The notes under the pieces are model-generated. The model saw only the letters and a list, made by a program, of their open reading frames with translations. It was not told the origin of the DNA and ran no database searches. The position numbers were made by a program, and so were the translations under genes. Positions 7,546-16,011 of a stretch of 27,058 nucleotides of DNA are shown here, in pieces. Every line of letters starts with the position of its first letter. Position 1 is the stretch's first letter. This DNA is from an uncultured Oscillospiraceae bacterium (lineage in GTDB: Bacteria > Bacillota > Clostridia > Oscillospirales > Acutalibacteraceae): the NCBI GenBank assembly GCA_900543555.1, contig UQRL01000033.1:1-27058 (forward strand). Reading direction: 5' to 3'.

Positions 7546-7578
7546 AAAAGGCCCCGCCCGCGGGGGAGGGGTGGGGCC
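7546..7578 (-). terminator. Terminator of the glycosyltransferase gene
   Basis: On the minus strand a GGCCCCACCCC / GGGCGGGGCC stem with a C-rich loop is followed by TTTTCC. It lies 41 bp after the glycosyltransferase stop. Confidence 0.7.
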
Positions 7579-7618
7579 TGGGAGGACGCTCCGCTTTTCG
7601 CGCCGTGCCGCAAGGGCG

Positions 7619-8692
7619 TTACAGCTCCCCCCGGAAGAACCGCTCGTTGTAAAGAAATGCCTCGTTGTCCGGCTTACAGTTTCCGGCCCGGCGGTTATAC
7701 TCCCTGGCCAGGGGCTCGTTTCCCATGCGGTAGTAACACACGCACAGCTGGATGCAGGGCAAAAACCCGTAGCAGTCCGGAGAGACAAAGGCGCCGGTTT
7801 GGTCGGGGCGTGGCCGGGAGAGGGCTGTCTCATACCAAAAGGCCGCGGTGGGATAGTCCTCCTTGTGGAAAAAGAACTGGCCCAGGTCGCAGCAGAGCTC
7901 CGCCCGTGGCGGGCCATACCGCAGGGCAGCGGCCAGGGCCGTGAAGGCTTCCTCCGGCTTTCCCATCCGGAGCAGGCAGCCGGACAGGTCCCGGCAGGCC
8001 TGCAGCTGGTTTTCCACCCAGCCCCGGCCAGTGGATAAAAACTCCTCAAACAGCCAGGCGGCCTCCTCGTCCCGGCCGTGGGCCGCCAGCTCCCGGGCGT
8101 AGTAAAATTGCTCCCGGGGAGAGAGCTCCTTCCCCTGGGAGAGCAGGCCCTCGAAAATGCGCAGGTTCCGGTCGGGGTCGCCGGGGCGGGTTTTCCGATG
8201 GGAAATAGCCGCGCCGTCCCAAGTGACCACATTCCCTACCGGGGCCACCGCCTCGTGGACAGCCCCCCGGAAGGACAGACCGGAAAGCCGCCGGATGAGC
8301 CTCTCCCGATAGTAGGTGAGCACGGGCCTGCCCCCTTCGTCAAAGGCGGCGTGATAGGGCAGCATCACCACATCGGTCTGGGGGGGAAGCGCCTGTTTCA
8401 GCTCTAAAAAGCCCTGCCGGTACTCTGGGTCGATCACGTCGTCGGCGTCCATCCACAGGCAGAACTGCTGGGTGGCCTGGGAAAAGGAAAAGTTCCGCGC
8501 CTGGGAGAAGTCCTCCGCCCAGGGGAAGTCAAAGACTCTGTCCGTAAACTTCCGGGCAACCTCCTTGGTGGAATCGGTGCTTCCCGTATCCACAACCACC
8601 ATCTCCTCCACCAGCCCCTGAACGGAGGAAAGGCATCGCGAAAGGACATCCTCCTCATTTTTCACAATCATGCACAGGCTGACGGTAATCAA
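7619..8692 (-). CDS. Family 2 glycosyltransferase with TPR-like C-terminal half
   Basis: The chosen start is TTG 8692 (357 residues): AAAGGGG lies upstream with good spacing, and the protein then opens with ITVSLCMIVKNEED, the first strand of the GT-A fold. A GTG at 8725 is possible but adds residues unlike the family. Visible motifs are VVDTGSTDSTKE (nucleotide-sugar binding), the FPWAEDFSQARNFSF segment typical of this subfamily, and MDADD (metal-binding DXD) near residue 95. The second half is helical with tetratricopeptide-like repeats. This architecture is common in Firmicutes, where it glycosylates surface or spore proteins. It lies directly after a collagen-like gene on the same strand; BclA-type collagens are often O-glycosylated on Thr in GPT triplets, so this enzyme may modify it. 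That link is inferred from position. Confidence 0.85.
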   Translation of the reverse strand: MITVSLCMIVKNEEDVLSRCLSSVQGLVEEMVVVDTGSTDSTKEVARKFTDRVFDFPWAEDFSQARNFSFSQATQQFCLWMDADDVIDPEYRQGFLELKQALPPQTDVVMLPYHAAFDEGGRPVLTYYRERLIRRLSGLSFRGAVHEAVAPVGNVVTWDGAAISHRKTRPGDPDRNLRIFEGLLSQGKELSPREQFYYARELAAHGRDEEAAWLFEEFLSTGRGWVENQLQACRDLSGCLLRMGKPEEAFTALAAALRYGPPRAELCCDLGQFFFHKEDYPTAAFWYETALSRPRPDQTGAFVSPDCYGFLPCIQLCVCYYRMGNEPLAREYNRRAGNCKPDNEAFLYNERFFRGEL

Positions 8693-8732
8693 AAAAGCAC
8701 CCCTTTTTCTTTGGTTTTCCGGCACATGTACG

Positions 8733-8752
8733 GGGAGGGCCGAAGCCCTCCC
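8733..8752. other. 8-bp GC-rich hairpin between collagen and glycosyltransferase genes
   Basis: GGGAGGGC and GCCCTCCC enclose a CGAA/TTCG tetraloop. It may end or slow transcription after the collagen gene but has no T run, so partial readthrough into the glycosyltransferase gene is likely. Confidence 0.5.
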
Positions 8753-8763
8753 TTGGGTGTGGC

Positions 8764-9687
8764 TCAGGCGGTGGGAACATCCCCCAGCCGCACCACAGTC
8801 AGGGAACTGTTGGCGAAGGGGAACCCCGCCTGTACGGGCACGGCTGCCAAGGTGGAGGGGGTGGTGTCCACCTGGAAGGGCACCGTAAAGGACAGGGTAG
8901 GGGCCTCCGCGGACGAGGCGAAGGTGTGGGTGGCCGAGGCGCCCGGCAGCGTGGCGCCATTGAGCGCCAGGTTCACCGTAAGGGTGGCGGGGATGGAAGC
9001 CCCCGTCTCCGTGGACACAGTGCTGTGGAAGGAAGCCTGGTAGATGCCGGGCTGGTTGATGACAATATCCGCGCTGCCCGGCTGATGGGACAGGGAATTT
9101 CCCGAAGCCAGGGCGGTGGCCGCAAAGGTCAAGGGCGTGCCCGCCGCGGAAGTCTGGGAGGTGTCGTCCGTCACGGCCAGCACATCCGCAGGGCCGGTGG
9201 CGCCCGTGGCTCCGGTAGCCCCTGTGGCGCCTGTGGGGCCGGTGGGACCTGTGGGGCCTGTGGGGCCGGCAACGCCCTGGGGACCGGCAGCTCCTGTGGG
9301 GCCGGTGACGCCGGTGCTGCCAGTGGCTCCTGTGGGGCCCTGGGAACCGGTGGCGCCGGTAGCACCAGTGGGACCGGTGGCTCCCATGCTGCCCGTGGCC
9401 CCTTGGCCGGTGGGGCCAGTGGGGCCCGTCACACCGGGCAGCCCTTGAACGCCCTGGACCCCCTGCGGGCCGGTGGGGCCCATGGGGCCTTGGGGACCTT
9501 GGGGGCCTTGCAGCCCCTGCACGCCCTGGGGACCTGTGGGCCCGGTGGGCCCGGTCTCACCGGGAACGCCTTGGGGGCCCTGAGGTCCTTGGGGACCGGG
9601 CACGGGGCAATAGGTGGGGCAGGGGCAAGGGCAGGAGGGACGGCAGCCGGGATCGCCGTGGCCATCATTGGGCCGGTAAATATTCAT
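8764..9687 (-). CDS. BclA-like collagen triple-helix spore-surface protein
   Basis: A 307-residue protein with ATG 9687 and a strong AAGGAGAGGAG site. Residues 1-30 are short and Cys-rich (Cys15, 19, 21, 23, 27), without a signal peptide. Residues 31-167 are G-X-Y repeats: 21 perfect triplets rich in GPQ/GPT, one broken step at residues 94-95 (GQ), then 24 triplets rich in GAT/GPT. Residues 168-307 form a beta-rich domain with the [18 protein letters not shown] pattern of the BclA C-terminal trimerisation domain (C1q/TNF-like). This layout matches exosporium filament proteins, which assemble as trimers on the spore surface. Lack of a signal peptide fits mother-cell assembly. A SigK-like promoter lies upstream and a glycosyltransferase gene follows. 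An alternative is a non-spore surface collagen. Confidence 0.88.
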   Translation of the reverse strand: MNIYRPNDGHGDPGCRPSCPCPCPTYCPVPGPQGPQGPQGVPGETGPTGPTGPQGVQGLQGPQGPQGPMGPTGPQGVQGVQGLPGVTGPTGPTGQGATGSMGATGPTGATGATGSQGPTGATGSTGVTGPTGAAGPQGVAGPTGPTGPTGPTGATGATGATGATGPADVLAVTDDTSQTSAAGTPLTFAATALASGNSLSHQPGSADIVINQPGIYQASFHSTVSTETGASIPATLTVNLALNGATLPGASATHTFASSAEAPTLSFTVPFQVDTTPSTLAAVPVQAGFPFANSSLTVVRLGDVPTA

Positions 9688-9740
9688 AAGCGGTTCTCCT
9701 CTCCTTTATGCTTTTCCGGAGGGCGAAAACCCTCCACTGC

Positions 9741-9767
9741 TAGGATATGCGGACAGGCCGAATCGGT
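9741..9767 (-). promoter_or_regulatory. Putative SigK-type (late mother-cell) promoter of the collagen gene
   Basis: The minus strand carries CATATCCTA (9749-9741), an exact match to the SigK -10 pattern CATANNNTA, with AC (9767-9766) 16 bases upstream as in SigK -35 boxes. The start would be about 45 bp before the ATG. A small hairpin (GGAGGG/CCCTCC, about 9718-9735) opens the leader. The pattern is short, so chance cannot be excluded. Confidence 0.45.
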
Positions 9768-9803
9768 GCCAGTCCAGAAGAGGAGTTGTTCTATTTTCAA
9801 TAT

Positions 9804-9834
9804 AAAAAAGCCCCCGGGATGCTCTCCCGAGGGC
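9804..9834 (-). terminator. Terminator of the ABC exporter operon
   Basis: On the minus strand GCCCTCGGGA pairs with TCCCGGGGGC around GAGCA and is followed by six T, 21 bp after the stop of the second exporter gene. Confidence 0.88.
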
Positions 9835-9854
9835 CGTTCTCATGGCAGCAAGAT

Positions 9855-11606
9855 TCAGCTGTGGTCGAACTGGCTGTTGTACAGCTCGGCGTAGAAGCCG
9901 CCCTTTTGCAGCAGGCTCTCGTGGTTGCCCTGCTCGATGATATGCCCGTCCCGCATCACCAGGATGGTGTCCGCGTCCCGGATGGTGGAGAGCCGGTGGG
10001 CCACGATGAAGCTGGTACGGCCCTGCATCATCTTCTGGAAGGCCTTTTGAATGCGGATTTCCGTGCGGGTGTCGATGGAGGAGGTGGCCTCGTCCAGAAT
10101 GAGCATGGGCGGCAGGCACAGCATCACCCGGGCAATGCACAGCAGCTGCTTCTGCCCCTGGGAGATGGAGCCGCCGTCCTCCCCAATGACCGTGTCATAG
10201 CCCTGGGGCAGGCGCTTGATGAAGCTGTGGGCATGGGCGGCCTTGGCGGCCTCCACCACTTCCTCCAGGGTGGCCTCTGGCTTGCCATAGGCGATGTTCT
10301 CCCGGATGGTGCCCCGCTTCAGCCAGGTATCCTGAAGCACCATGCCATAGCTGCGACGCAGGCTGTGGCGGGTGATGTCCCGGATGTCCGTGCCCTCCAC
10401 CTGGATGGAGCCGCTGTCCACATCGTAGAAGCGCATCAGCAGGTTGATGACGGTGGTCTTGCCGCAGCCGGTGGGGCCCACCAGGGCCACCCGCTGGCCG
10501 GGCTTCACGTCCAAATGGAAATTCTCAATGAGGGGCTGCTCCGGCCGGTAGGAGAAGGCCACATTTTGAATGGACACCTGGCCTTGGGCGTTTTCCAGCA
10601 CCCGGGCGCCCGGGGCGTCGGGGCTCTGAGCGGGCTCCTCAATCAGTTCAAAGACCCGGCCGGCGCAGGCCAGGGCGTTCTGCAGCTCCGTCACCACGCC
10701 GGAGATCTCGTTAAAGGGCTTGGTGTACTGGTTGGCGTAGCTCAAAAAGGCGGAGAGCTGGCCCACGGAAAGGCCGCCGCCCACCACGCTCAACGCGCCC
10801 ACAATGCCAACGCCGGTGTACACCAAGGAGTTGACGAACCGGGTGGAGGGGTTGGTGATGGAGGAGAAGAAGATGGCCCGCAGGCTGCACTTGCGTAGCC
10901 GCTCGTTGATCTCGTCGAACTGCTCCAGGGATTTCTTCTCCTGGCCGAAGGCCTGCACCACCTTCTGGTTTCCAACCATCTCTTCCACAAAGCCGGTCTG
11001 CTCCCCACGCACCTGGGATTGCAGCCGGAACATATCATACGTGCGCTTGGCGATGAAAGCCGCCACCAGCAGGGACACCGGCGTGATGACCACCACCACC
11101 GCAGTGATGACCACATTGACGCTGAGCATGAAGATCAGCGTGCCCAGGATGGTAATGACCCCGGAGAACAGCTGGGTAAAGCCCATGAGCAGGCCGTCGG
11201 CGAACTGGTCCACATCGGCAATGACCCGGCTGACCACCTCCCCGGTGGGACGGGAGTCGATATATTTCAGGGGCAGGATCTGGAGCTTGCGGAAGGCCTC
11301 GTTGCGGATGTCCCGCACCACCCGGTAGGTGATGCGGTTGTTGATCAGGTTCATCACCCACTGGGCCAGGGCGGCAATGCCCACCACCACGGCGATCTCC
11401 ACCAAGATCTTAACAATACCGGCAAAGCCCACCTGGCCGGGGCCCACAATCAAGTCCACCGCATCGCCGGTGAGGATGGGGATATACAGGGTGCCCGCCA
11501 CCGTCACCGCGGCCAGCAGGATGGAGAGCCCCACCAGCGCCCAATAGGGCCGGATGTATTGCAGCACCTTTTTCAGCGTGCCCTTGCGGGCTTTCTGCCC
11601 CTTCAT
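9855..11606 (-). CDS. ABC exporter half-transporter, canonical-ATPase subunit
   Basis: A 583-residue protein with an N-terminal membrane domain (about residues 20-310, six helices) and a C-terminal ATPase domain. Motifs: Walker A VGPTGCGKTT, Walker B LILDEATSSID with the catalytic Glu, and H-loop His in IVAHRLSTI. Its signature loop, however, is ISQGQ instead of LSGGQ. The partner gene shows the reverse pattern, so the two form a heterodimeric type IV exporter of the BmrCD/LmrCD/TM287-288 kind, with one working and one degenerate ATP site. The Walker motifs here and the signature of the partner build the working site. Its ATG overlaps the stop of the partner by four bases (ATGA). Likely substrates are drugs, lipids or peptides; none can be read from sequence. 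Confidence 0.92.
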   Translation of the reverse strand: MKGQKARKGTLKKVLQYIRPYWALVGLSILLAAVTVAGTLYIPILTGDAVDLIVGPGQVGFAGIVKILVEIAVVVGIAALAQWVMNLINNRITYRVVRDIRNEAFRKLQILPLKYIDSRPTGEVVSRVIADVDQFADGLLMGFTQLFSGVITILGTLIFMLSVNVVITAVVVVITPVSLLVAAFIAKRTYDMFRLQSQVRGEQTGFVEEMVGNQKVVQAFGQEKKSLEQFDEINERLRKCSLRAIFFSSITNPSTRFVNSLVYTGVGIVGALSVVGGGLSVGQLSAFLSYANQYTKPFNEISGVVTELQNALACAGRVFELIEEPAQSPDAPGARVLENAQGQVSIQNVAFSYRPEQPLIENFHLDVKPGQRVALVGPTGCGKTTVINLLMRFYDVDSGSIQVEGTDIRDITRHSLRRSYGMVLQDTWLKRGTIRENIAYGKPEATLEEVVEAAKAAHAHSFIKRLPQGYDTVIGEDGGSISQGQKQLLCIARVMLCLPPMLILDEATSSIDTRTEIRIQKAFQKMMQGRTSFIVAHRLSTIRDADTILVMRDGHIIEQGNHESLLQKGGFYAELYNSQFDHS

Positions 11607-13342
11607 GCCGTCGCCCCCCTTTCTTCCCGCTGGAACTGGGACTCAAAGATCTCCCGGTACACTTCACAGTGTTTCAAAAGCTCCTCGTGGGTGCCAATGC
11701 CTACGGCTTCCCCATCGTCCAGCACAATGATCTTGTCCGCATACCGGATGGACGAGGCCCGCTGGGACACGATGAACACCGTGGGCCCGCCCTCCATTTG
11801 GCGGATCGCTTTCCGCAGCCGGGCGTCCGTGGCAAAGTCCAGGGCGCTGGCGCTGTCGTCCAAAATCAAAATCTCTGGTTTGCGCACCAGGGCCCGGGCA
11901 ATGGTCAGCCGCTGCCGCTGGCCGCCGGAGAAATTCTTTCCCCCCTGGGACACAGGCTCGTCCAAGCCGCCGGGTTTTTCCTCCACAAAGTCCCTGGCCT
12001 GGGCGGTCTCCAGGGCCTGCCACAGCTCCTCGTCGGTGGCGTCGGGCTTGCCCCACTTCAAATTGTCCCGAATGGTGCCGGTGAACAGCACCGCCTTCTG
12101 GGGCACCACCCCCACCTTTTCCCGCAGGGAGGCCAGGGGATAATCCCGGACGTTGTGGCCGTCCACCAGCACGTCCCCCTGGGTGGCGTCATAAAACCGG
12201 GGGATCAAGTTCACCAGGGAGGACTTCCCGCTGCCCGTGCCGCCGATGACGCCCACTGTCTCCCCGGGCTTTACGGAGAAGCTCAGGCCAGAGAGGGATG
12301 CCGCGCCGGCCCCCTGGTAGGTGAGAGCCACATTCCGAAAGGTAACCCGTTCCTGGTTCTGCTCCACCACATTGGAAAGGGCCTGGGGGGCTTCCATGGA
12401 GGACTCTGTATCCAGCACGCCCTGCACCCGGCTGGCACAGGCCAGGGCTTTGGTGATGTTGATGATCAGGTTGGCCAGCTTGATAAGCTCCACCAAAATC
12501 TGGGACATATAGTTGATAAGGGCCACCACCGCCCCCTGAGTGATGATGGCGGTGTCCACCCGCACGGCGCCCACCCAAATGAGCACCACCGTGGCCAGGT
12601 TGATGATGACATAGGTCACCGGGTTCATCAGGGCGGAAACCCGGCCCACATGCTCTTGCAGCTTGGTCAGGGCGTTGTTCTCCGTCTCAAACCGGCCGGT
12701 CTCCGCCTCTTCCCGGCCAAAGGCCCGGATGACCCGCACGCCGGTCAGGTTCTCCCGGGTGTTCCCCAGCACCCGGTCCAGGCCGGCCTGCACCTTTTTG
12801 TACCGGGGCATGGTCCACAGCATGACACCGAACACCACCACCGCCAGCAGGGGGATCGCCACTACAAAGACCAACGCCGCGGGCACGTCGATGGTAAAGG
12901 CCATCACCATGGCCCCAAACACCACAAAGGGGGAGCGCAGCAGCAGCCGCAGGGCCAGGTTCAAGCCGTTCTGCACCTGGTTGATGTCACTGGTCATGCG
13001 GGTGATCAGGGTGGAGGTGCCCGCCGTGTCCATCTCTGTAAAGCTCAGCTCCTGAATATGGGCAAACAGAGCGTGGCGCAGCTTGGCCGCCACCCCCACC
13101 GAGGCCTTTGCGGCAAAAAACTGGGCCGTAATGGAGCACACCAGCCCAATGACGCCCAGGGCGGCCATCACCAGGCACATGCGCCCAATGTACCCCCGGT
13201 CCCCGTTGGCAATGCCCACGTCGATGACGGCGGCCATCACCAGAGGGACCATCAGCTCAAAAGAGGCCTCCAGCAGCTTGAACAGGGGCCCCAAAACGCA
13301 TTCCTTTTTGTAGTCCTTCATATAGGCGAACAGGCTTTTCAC
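11603..13342 (-). CDS. ABC exporter half-transporter, degenerate-site subunit
   Basis: The start chosen is GTG 13342 (579 residues), with AAAGGA upstream. An ATG at 13366 is only about 5 bp from the predicted transcript start and has no room for a ribosome site. The protein opens VKSLFAYMKDYKKECVLGPLFKLLEA, typical of this family. Six membrane helices are followed by an ATPase domain with Walker A GGTGSGKSS and an intact FSGGQ signature. The Walker B end is ILDDSASALD (Asp in place of the catalytic Glu) and the switch region is VSQRAS (Gln in place of the H-loop His). These two changes mark the non-hydrolysing site of heterodimeric exporters. Its stop overlaps the start of the second subunit. 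The promoter at 13378-13406 serves both genes. Confidence 0.92.
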   Translation of the reverse strand: MKSLFAYMKDYKKECVLGPLFKLLEASFELMVPLVMAAVIDVGIANGDRGYIGRMCLVMAALGVIGLVCSITAQFFAAKASVGVAAKLRHALFAHIQELSFTEMDTAGTSTLITRMTSDINQVQNGLNLALRLLLRSPFVVFGAMVMAFTIDVPAALVFVVAIPLLAVVVFGVMLWTMPRYKKVQAGLDRVLGNTRENLTGVRVIRAFGREEAETGRFETENNALTKLQEHVGRVSALMNPVTYVIINLATVVLIWVGAVRVDTAIITQGAVVALINYMSQILVELIKLANLIINITKALACASRVQGVLDTESSMEAPQALSNVVEQNQERVTFRNVALTYQGAGAASLSGLSFSVKPGETVGVIGGTGSGKSSLVNLIPRFYDATQGDVLVDGHNVRDYPLASLREKVGVVPQKAVLFTGTIRDNLKWGKPDATDEELWQALETAQARDFVEEKPGGLDEPVSQGGKNFSGGQRQRLTIARALVRKPEILILDDSASALDFATDARLRKAIRQMEGGPTVFIVSQRASSIRYADKIIVLDDGEAVGIGTHEELLKHCEVYREIFESQFQREERGATA

Positions 13343-13377
13343 AAGGCGATCGTTCCTTTCCATCAACAGATAGGCTT

Positions 13378-13406
13378 ATTGTACCATAAAACCCGGTGCA
13401 TTACAA
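13378..13406 (-). promoter_or_regulatory. SigA-type promoter of the ABC exporter operon
   Basis: On the minus strand TTGTAA (13406-13401) and TACAAT (13383-13378) are separated by 17 bases. The expected start near 13371 supports the GTG start codon at 13342. Confidence 0.7.
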
Positions 13407-13566
13407 AGGGAGAACTCTACAAAGGGCCGGGGCGATTTTCGGCGGGGGAAAGATTCTTTACAGAGGCTGGCGCAGAAATCTCATACCGCCGCTCTTGGAA
13501 AATGCGGCGGCGGAACCCCTCTTTTTTGTGCGGGTTGCAAAAATAAAAGAAATTCTTAATTTTCGG

Positions 13567-13595
13567 TTGCTTTTTCCCCTCTTTTCTGCTATCAT
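13567..13595 (+). promoter_or_regulatory. SigA-type promoter of the pfl operon
   Basis: TTGCTT (13567-13572) and TATCAT (13590-13595) are 17 bases apart. Transcription would begin near 13602, directly at the riboswitch aptamer. The stretch 13407-13566 shows nothing further that I can support. Confidence 0.65.
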
Positions 13596-13604
13596 GTGCT
13601 TACA

Positions 13605-13712
13605 GGGTCCCCGCAACTGACGGATTTCGTGGATTGCACCACGGGGGAGCGGGAAAAGGGCCTTTTTGCCGACCGTCTGGGCAGTGTCGCCGTGCGATGC
13701 TGCCCTTTTTTT
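13605..13712 (+). ncRNA. ZTP riboswitch (pfl motif) with terminator
   Basis: The leader matches the ZTP/ZMP-sensing pfl RNA. P1 is CCCGC with GCGGG, the AACTGACGG strand follows, P2 is CGTGG/CCACG, then GGGGAGCGGG. After a linker comes the hallmark CCGACCGTCTGGGCA of P3. The 3' strand of P3 overlaps the 5' arm of an intrinsic terminator (GGGCAG...CTGCCC plus seven T, 13679-13712). In the known class, binding of ZTP or ZMP, which builds up when 10-formyl-tetrahydrofolate is short, prevents terminator folding and turns the gene on. Here it controls pflB-pflA, whose formate feeds formyl-tetrahydrofolate synthesis. Confidence 0.92.
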
Positions 13713-13773
13713 CGCCCGCGGCACCCTTCGTTTTCAATCACCCCTTGTTATATAAAGAAAGGATGGCGCCCTT

Positions 13774-16008
13774 ATGAAACGGCAGGAATGGAACGGCTTT
13801 GTTGGCGGACTGTGGGAAGATGAGATCGACGTCCGTAACTTTATCCAAAAGAACTATACCCCCTACGGCGGGGACGGCAGCTTTCTCTGCGGCCCCACCC
13901 AGCGGACGCTGAGCGTCCGCAAGAAGTTTGAGGACCTGCTTTTGCAGGAGCACGCAAACGGCGGCGCTTTGAAGGTGGACACCGAGACCGTTATCACCCC
14001 CACCAGCTTTGGTCCCGGCTACCTGGACAAGGAGAAGGACATCATCGTGGGCCTGCAGACCGACGAGCCCTTGAAGCGGGCCTGCAACCCCTTTGGCGGC
14101 ATGCGCATGGTGCGCTCCGCCTGCAAAGCCTATGGCTATGAAGTCTCCCCCAAAATCGAGGAGGAGTTCAAATACCACAAGACCCACAACGACGGCGTGT
14201 TCTCCGCCTACACCCCGGAGATCAAGGCCGCCCGCCATGTGGGGCTGATCACCGGCCTGCCCGACGCCTACGGCCGGGGGCGCATCATCGGCGACTACCG
14301 CCGGGTGGCCCTGTACGGCATCGACCGGCTCATCGAGCAGAAGAAGGCCGACAAGATCGCCCTGGGGGACTGCGTGATGAGCTCCCCCTCCATCCGGGCG
14401 GCGGAGGAGCTGCACGACCAGATCCAGGCCCTGGAGGACATGAAAATCATGGCCCAGATGTACGGCTACGACATCTCCGGCCCGGCCAAAAACGCCAAGG
14501 AAGCCGTGCAGTGGCTGTACTTCGGCTATCTGGCCGCCATCAAAGAGCAGAATGGCGCCGCCATGAGCCTGGGCCGGGTGTCCACCTTCCTGGATATCTA
14601 CTTTGAGCGGGATTTGAAAGCCGGCGCCCTCACCGAGGAACAGGCCCAGGAGATCTTCGACGACTTTGTGCTGAAGCTGCGCATGGCCCGCCACCTGCGC
14701 ACCCCCGAGTACAACGAGCTGTTCGGCGGCGACCCCATGTGGATTACCGAAAGCGTGGGCGGCATGGGCGAGGACGGACGTCCCCTGGTGACCAAGTCCT
14801 GCTTCCGGATGCTGAACACTCTCTACAACCTGGGGCCCGCTCCCGAGCCCAACCTCACCGTGCTGTGGAGCGCCCACCTGCCGGAGAACTGGAAGCGCTT
14901 TACCGCCAAGGTCTCCTGCGACACCGACGCCCTTCAGTATGAGAACGACGACGTGATGCGCCCTGTCTATGGCGACGACTACGCCATCGCCTGCTGCGTT
15001 TCCGCCATGCGCATTGGCAAGGATATGCAGTTCTTCGGCGCCCGTGCCAATTTGGCCAAGCTGGTGCTGCTGGCCATCAACGGCGGCCGGGACGAGCTGA
15101 AGGGCGACCAGGTGGGCCCCAAAATGCCCGTGTGGCCCGAGGAGTACCTGGACTACGACCAGCTGATGGAGCGCATCGACTTCTACCGCCCCTGGCTGGC
15201 CAAGACCTACGTCAACGCCATGAACATCATCCACTACATGCACGACAAGTACTCCTACGAGAAGAGCCAAATGGCTCTTCATGACAGCACCGTGCGGCGG
15301 CTGATGGCCTTCGGCATCGCCGGCATGAGCTGCATGGCCGACTCCCTCTCCGCGGTGAAGTACGCCAAGGTCAAGTGCATCCGGGACCCGGAAACGGGCC
15401 TTGTCACCGACTTTGAGACCGAGGGCGACTTCCCCAAGTTTGGCAACAACGACGACCGGGTGGACCAGATCGCCTGCGAGCAGGCCGAGAAGTTCTACCA
15501 CGCTTTGTGCCAGTACAGCCTGTACCGCCAGGCCCGGCACACCCTGTCCATCCTCACCATCACCTCCAACGTGATGTACGGCAAAAAGACCGGCAACACC
15601 CCCGACGGGAGAAAGCACGGGGAGCCCCTGGCCCCCGGCGCCAACCCCATGTCCGGGCGGGACACTTCCGGCGCTCTGGCCTCTTTGAACTCGGTGGCCA
15701 AGCTCAGCTATGACTACTGCCGGGACGGCATCTCCAACACCTTCTCCATCACCCCCCAGGCCCTGGGCAAGACGGAGACCCAGCGCATTGACAACCTGGT
15801 GAGCATCCTCACCGGCTACTTTGCCCAGAACGCCCACCACCTGAACGTGAACGTCCTGAACCGGGAGACTCTCATCGACGCCTACAACCACCCGGAGAAG
15901 TACCCCAGCCTGACCATCCGGGTCTCCGGCTACGCGGTGAACTTCTACAAGCTCTCCCGGGAGCAGCAGCGGGAGGTCATCTCCCGGACCTTCCACGTCT
16001 CCCTATAA
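13774..16008 (+). CDS. pflB: Formate C-acetyltransferase (pyruvate formate-lyase)
   Basis: A 744-residue glycyl-radical enzyme turning pyruvate and CoA into acetyl-CoA and formate in the cytoplasm under anaerobic conditions. The active-site pair is Cys407-Cys408 in IACCVS, and the radical site is Gly719 in RVSGYAV near the C-terminus. Other family blocks present are [15 protein letters not shown] substrate-pocket residues, [22 protein letters not shown] and [18 protein letters not shown]. The length fits true PFL (E. coli 760) rather than diol dehydratase relatives, which lack the adjacent cysteine pair. ATG 13774 follows AAAGGA. The gene has a ZTP riboswitch leader and its activase 3 bp downstream. 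The riboswitch suggests that formate for purine and one-carbon synthesis, rather than only fermentation, is the regulated output. Confidence 0.97.
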   Translation: MKRQEWNGFVGGLWEDEIDVRNFIQKNYTPYGGDGSFLCGPTQRTLSVRKKFEDLLLQEHANGGALKVDTETVITPTSFGPGYLDKEKDIIVGLQTDEPLKRACNPFGGMRMVRSACKAYGYEVSPKIEEEFKYHKTHNDGVFSAYTPEIKAARHVGLITGLPDAYGRGRIIGDYRRVALYGIDRLIEQKKADKIALGDCVMSSPSIRAAEELHDQIQALEDMKIMAQMYGYDISGPAKNAKEAVQWLYFGYLAAIKEQNGAAMSLGRVSTFLDIYFERDLKAGALTEEQAQEIFDDFVLKLRMARHLRTPEYNELFGGDPMWITESVGGMGEDGRPLVTKSCFRMLNTLYNLGPAPEPNLTVLWSAHLPENWKRFTAKVSCDTDALQYENDDVMRPVYGDDYAIACCVSAMRIGKDMQFFGARANLAKLVLLAINGGRDELKGDQVGPKMPVWPEEYLDYDQLMERIDFYRPWLAKTYVNAMNIIHYMHDKYSYEKSQMALHDSTVRRLMAFGIAGMSCMADSLSAVKYAKVKCIRDPETGLVTDFETEGDFPKFGNNDDRVDQIACEQAEKFYHALCQYSLYRQARHTLSILTITSNVMYGKKTGNTPDGRKHGEPLAPGANPMSGRDTSGALASLNSVAKLSYDYCRDGISNTFSITPQALGKTETQRIDNLVSILTGYFAQNAHHLNVNVLNRETLIDAYNHPEKYPSLTIRVSGYAVNFYKLSREQQREVISRTFHVSL

Positions 16009-16011
16009 GCC

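Noticed and set aside
9190..9600. Short tandem repeats that might be a CRISPR array or minisatellite
   Set aside because: The period is three codon positions of G-X-Y and the frame is open throughout; it is a collagen coding repeat without spacers.
7619..13342. Glycosyltransferase, collagen and ABC exporter as a biosynthetic or secretion cluster
   Set aside because: The exporter has its own promoter and terminator, and no precursor peptide or modifying enzymes occur. The collagen has no leader for ABC export.
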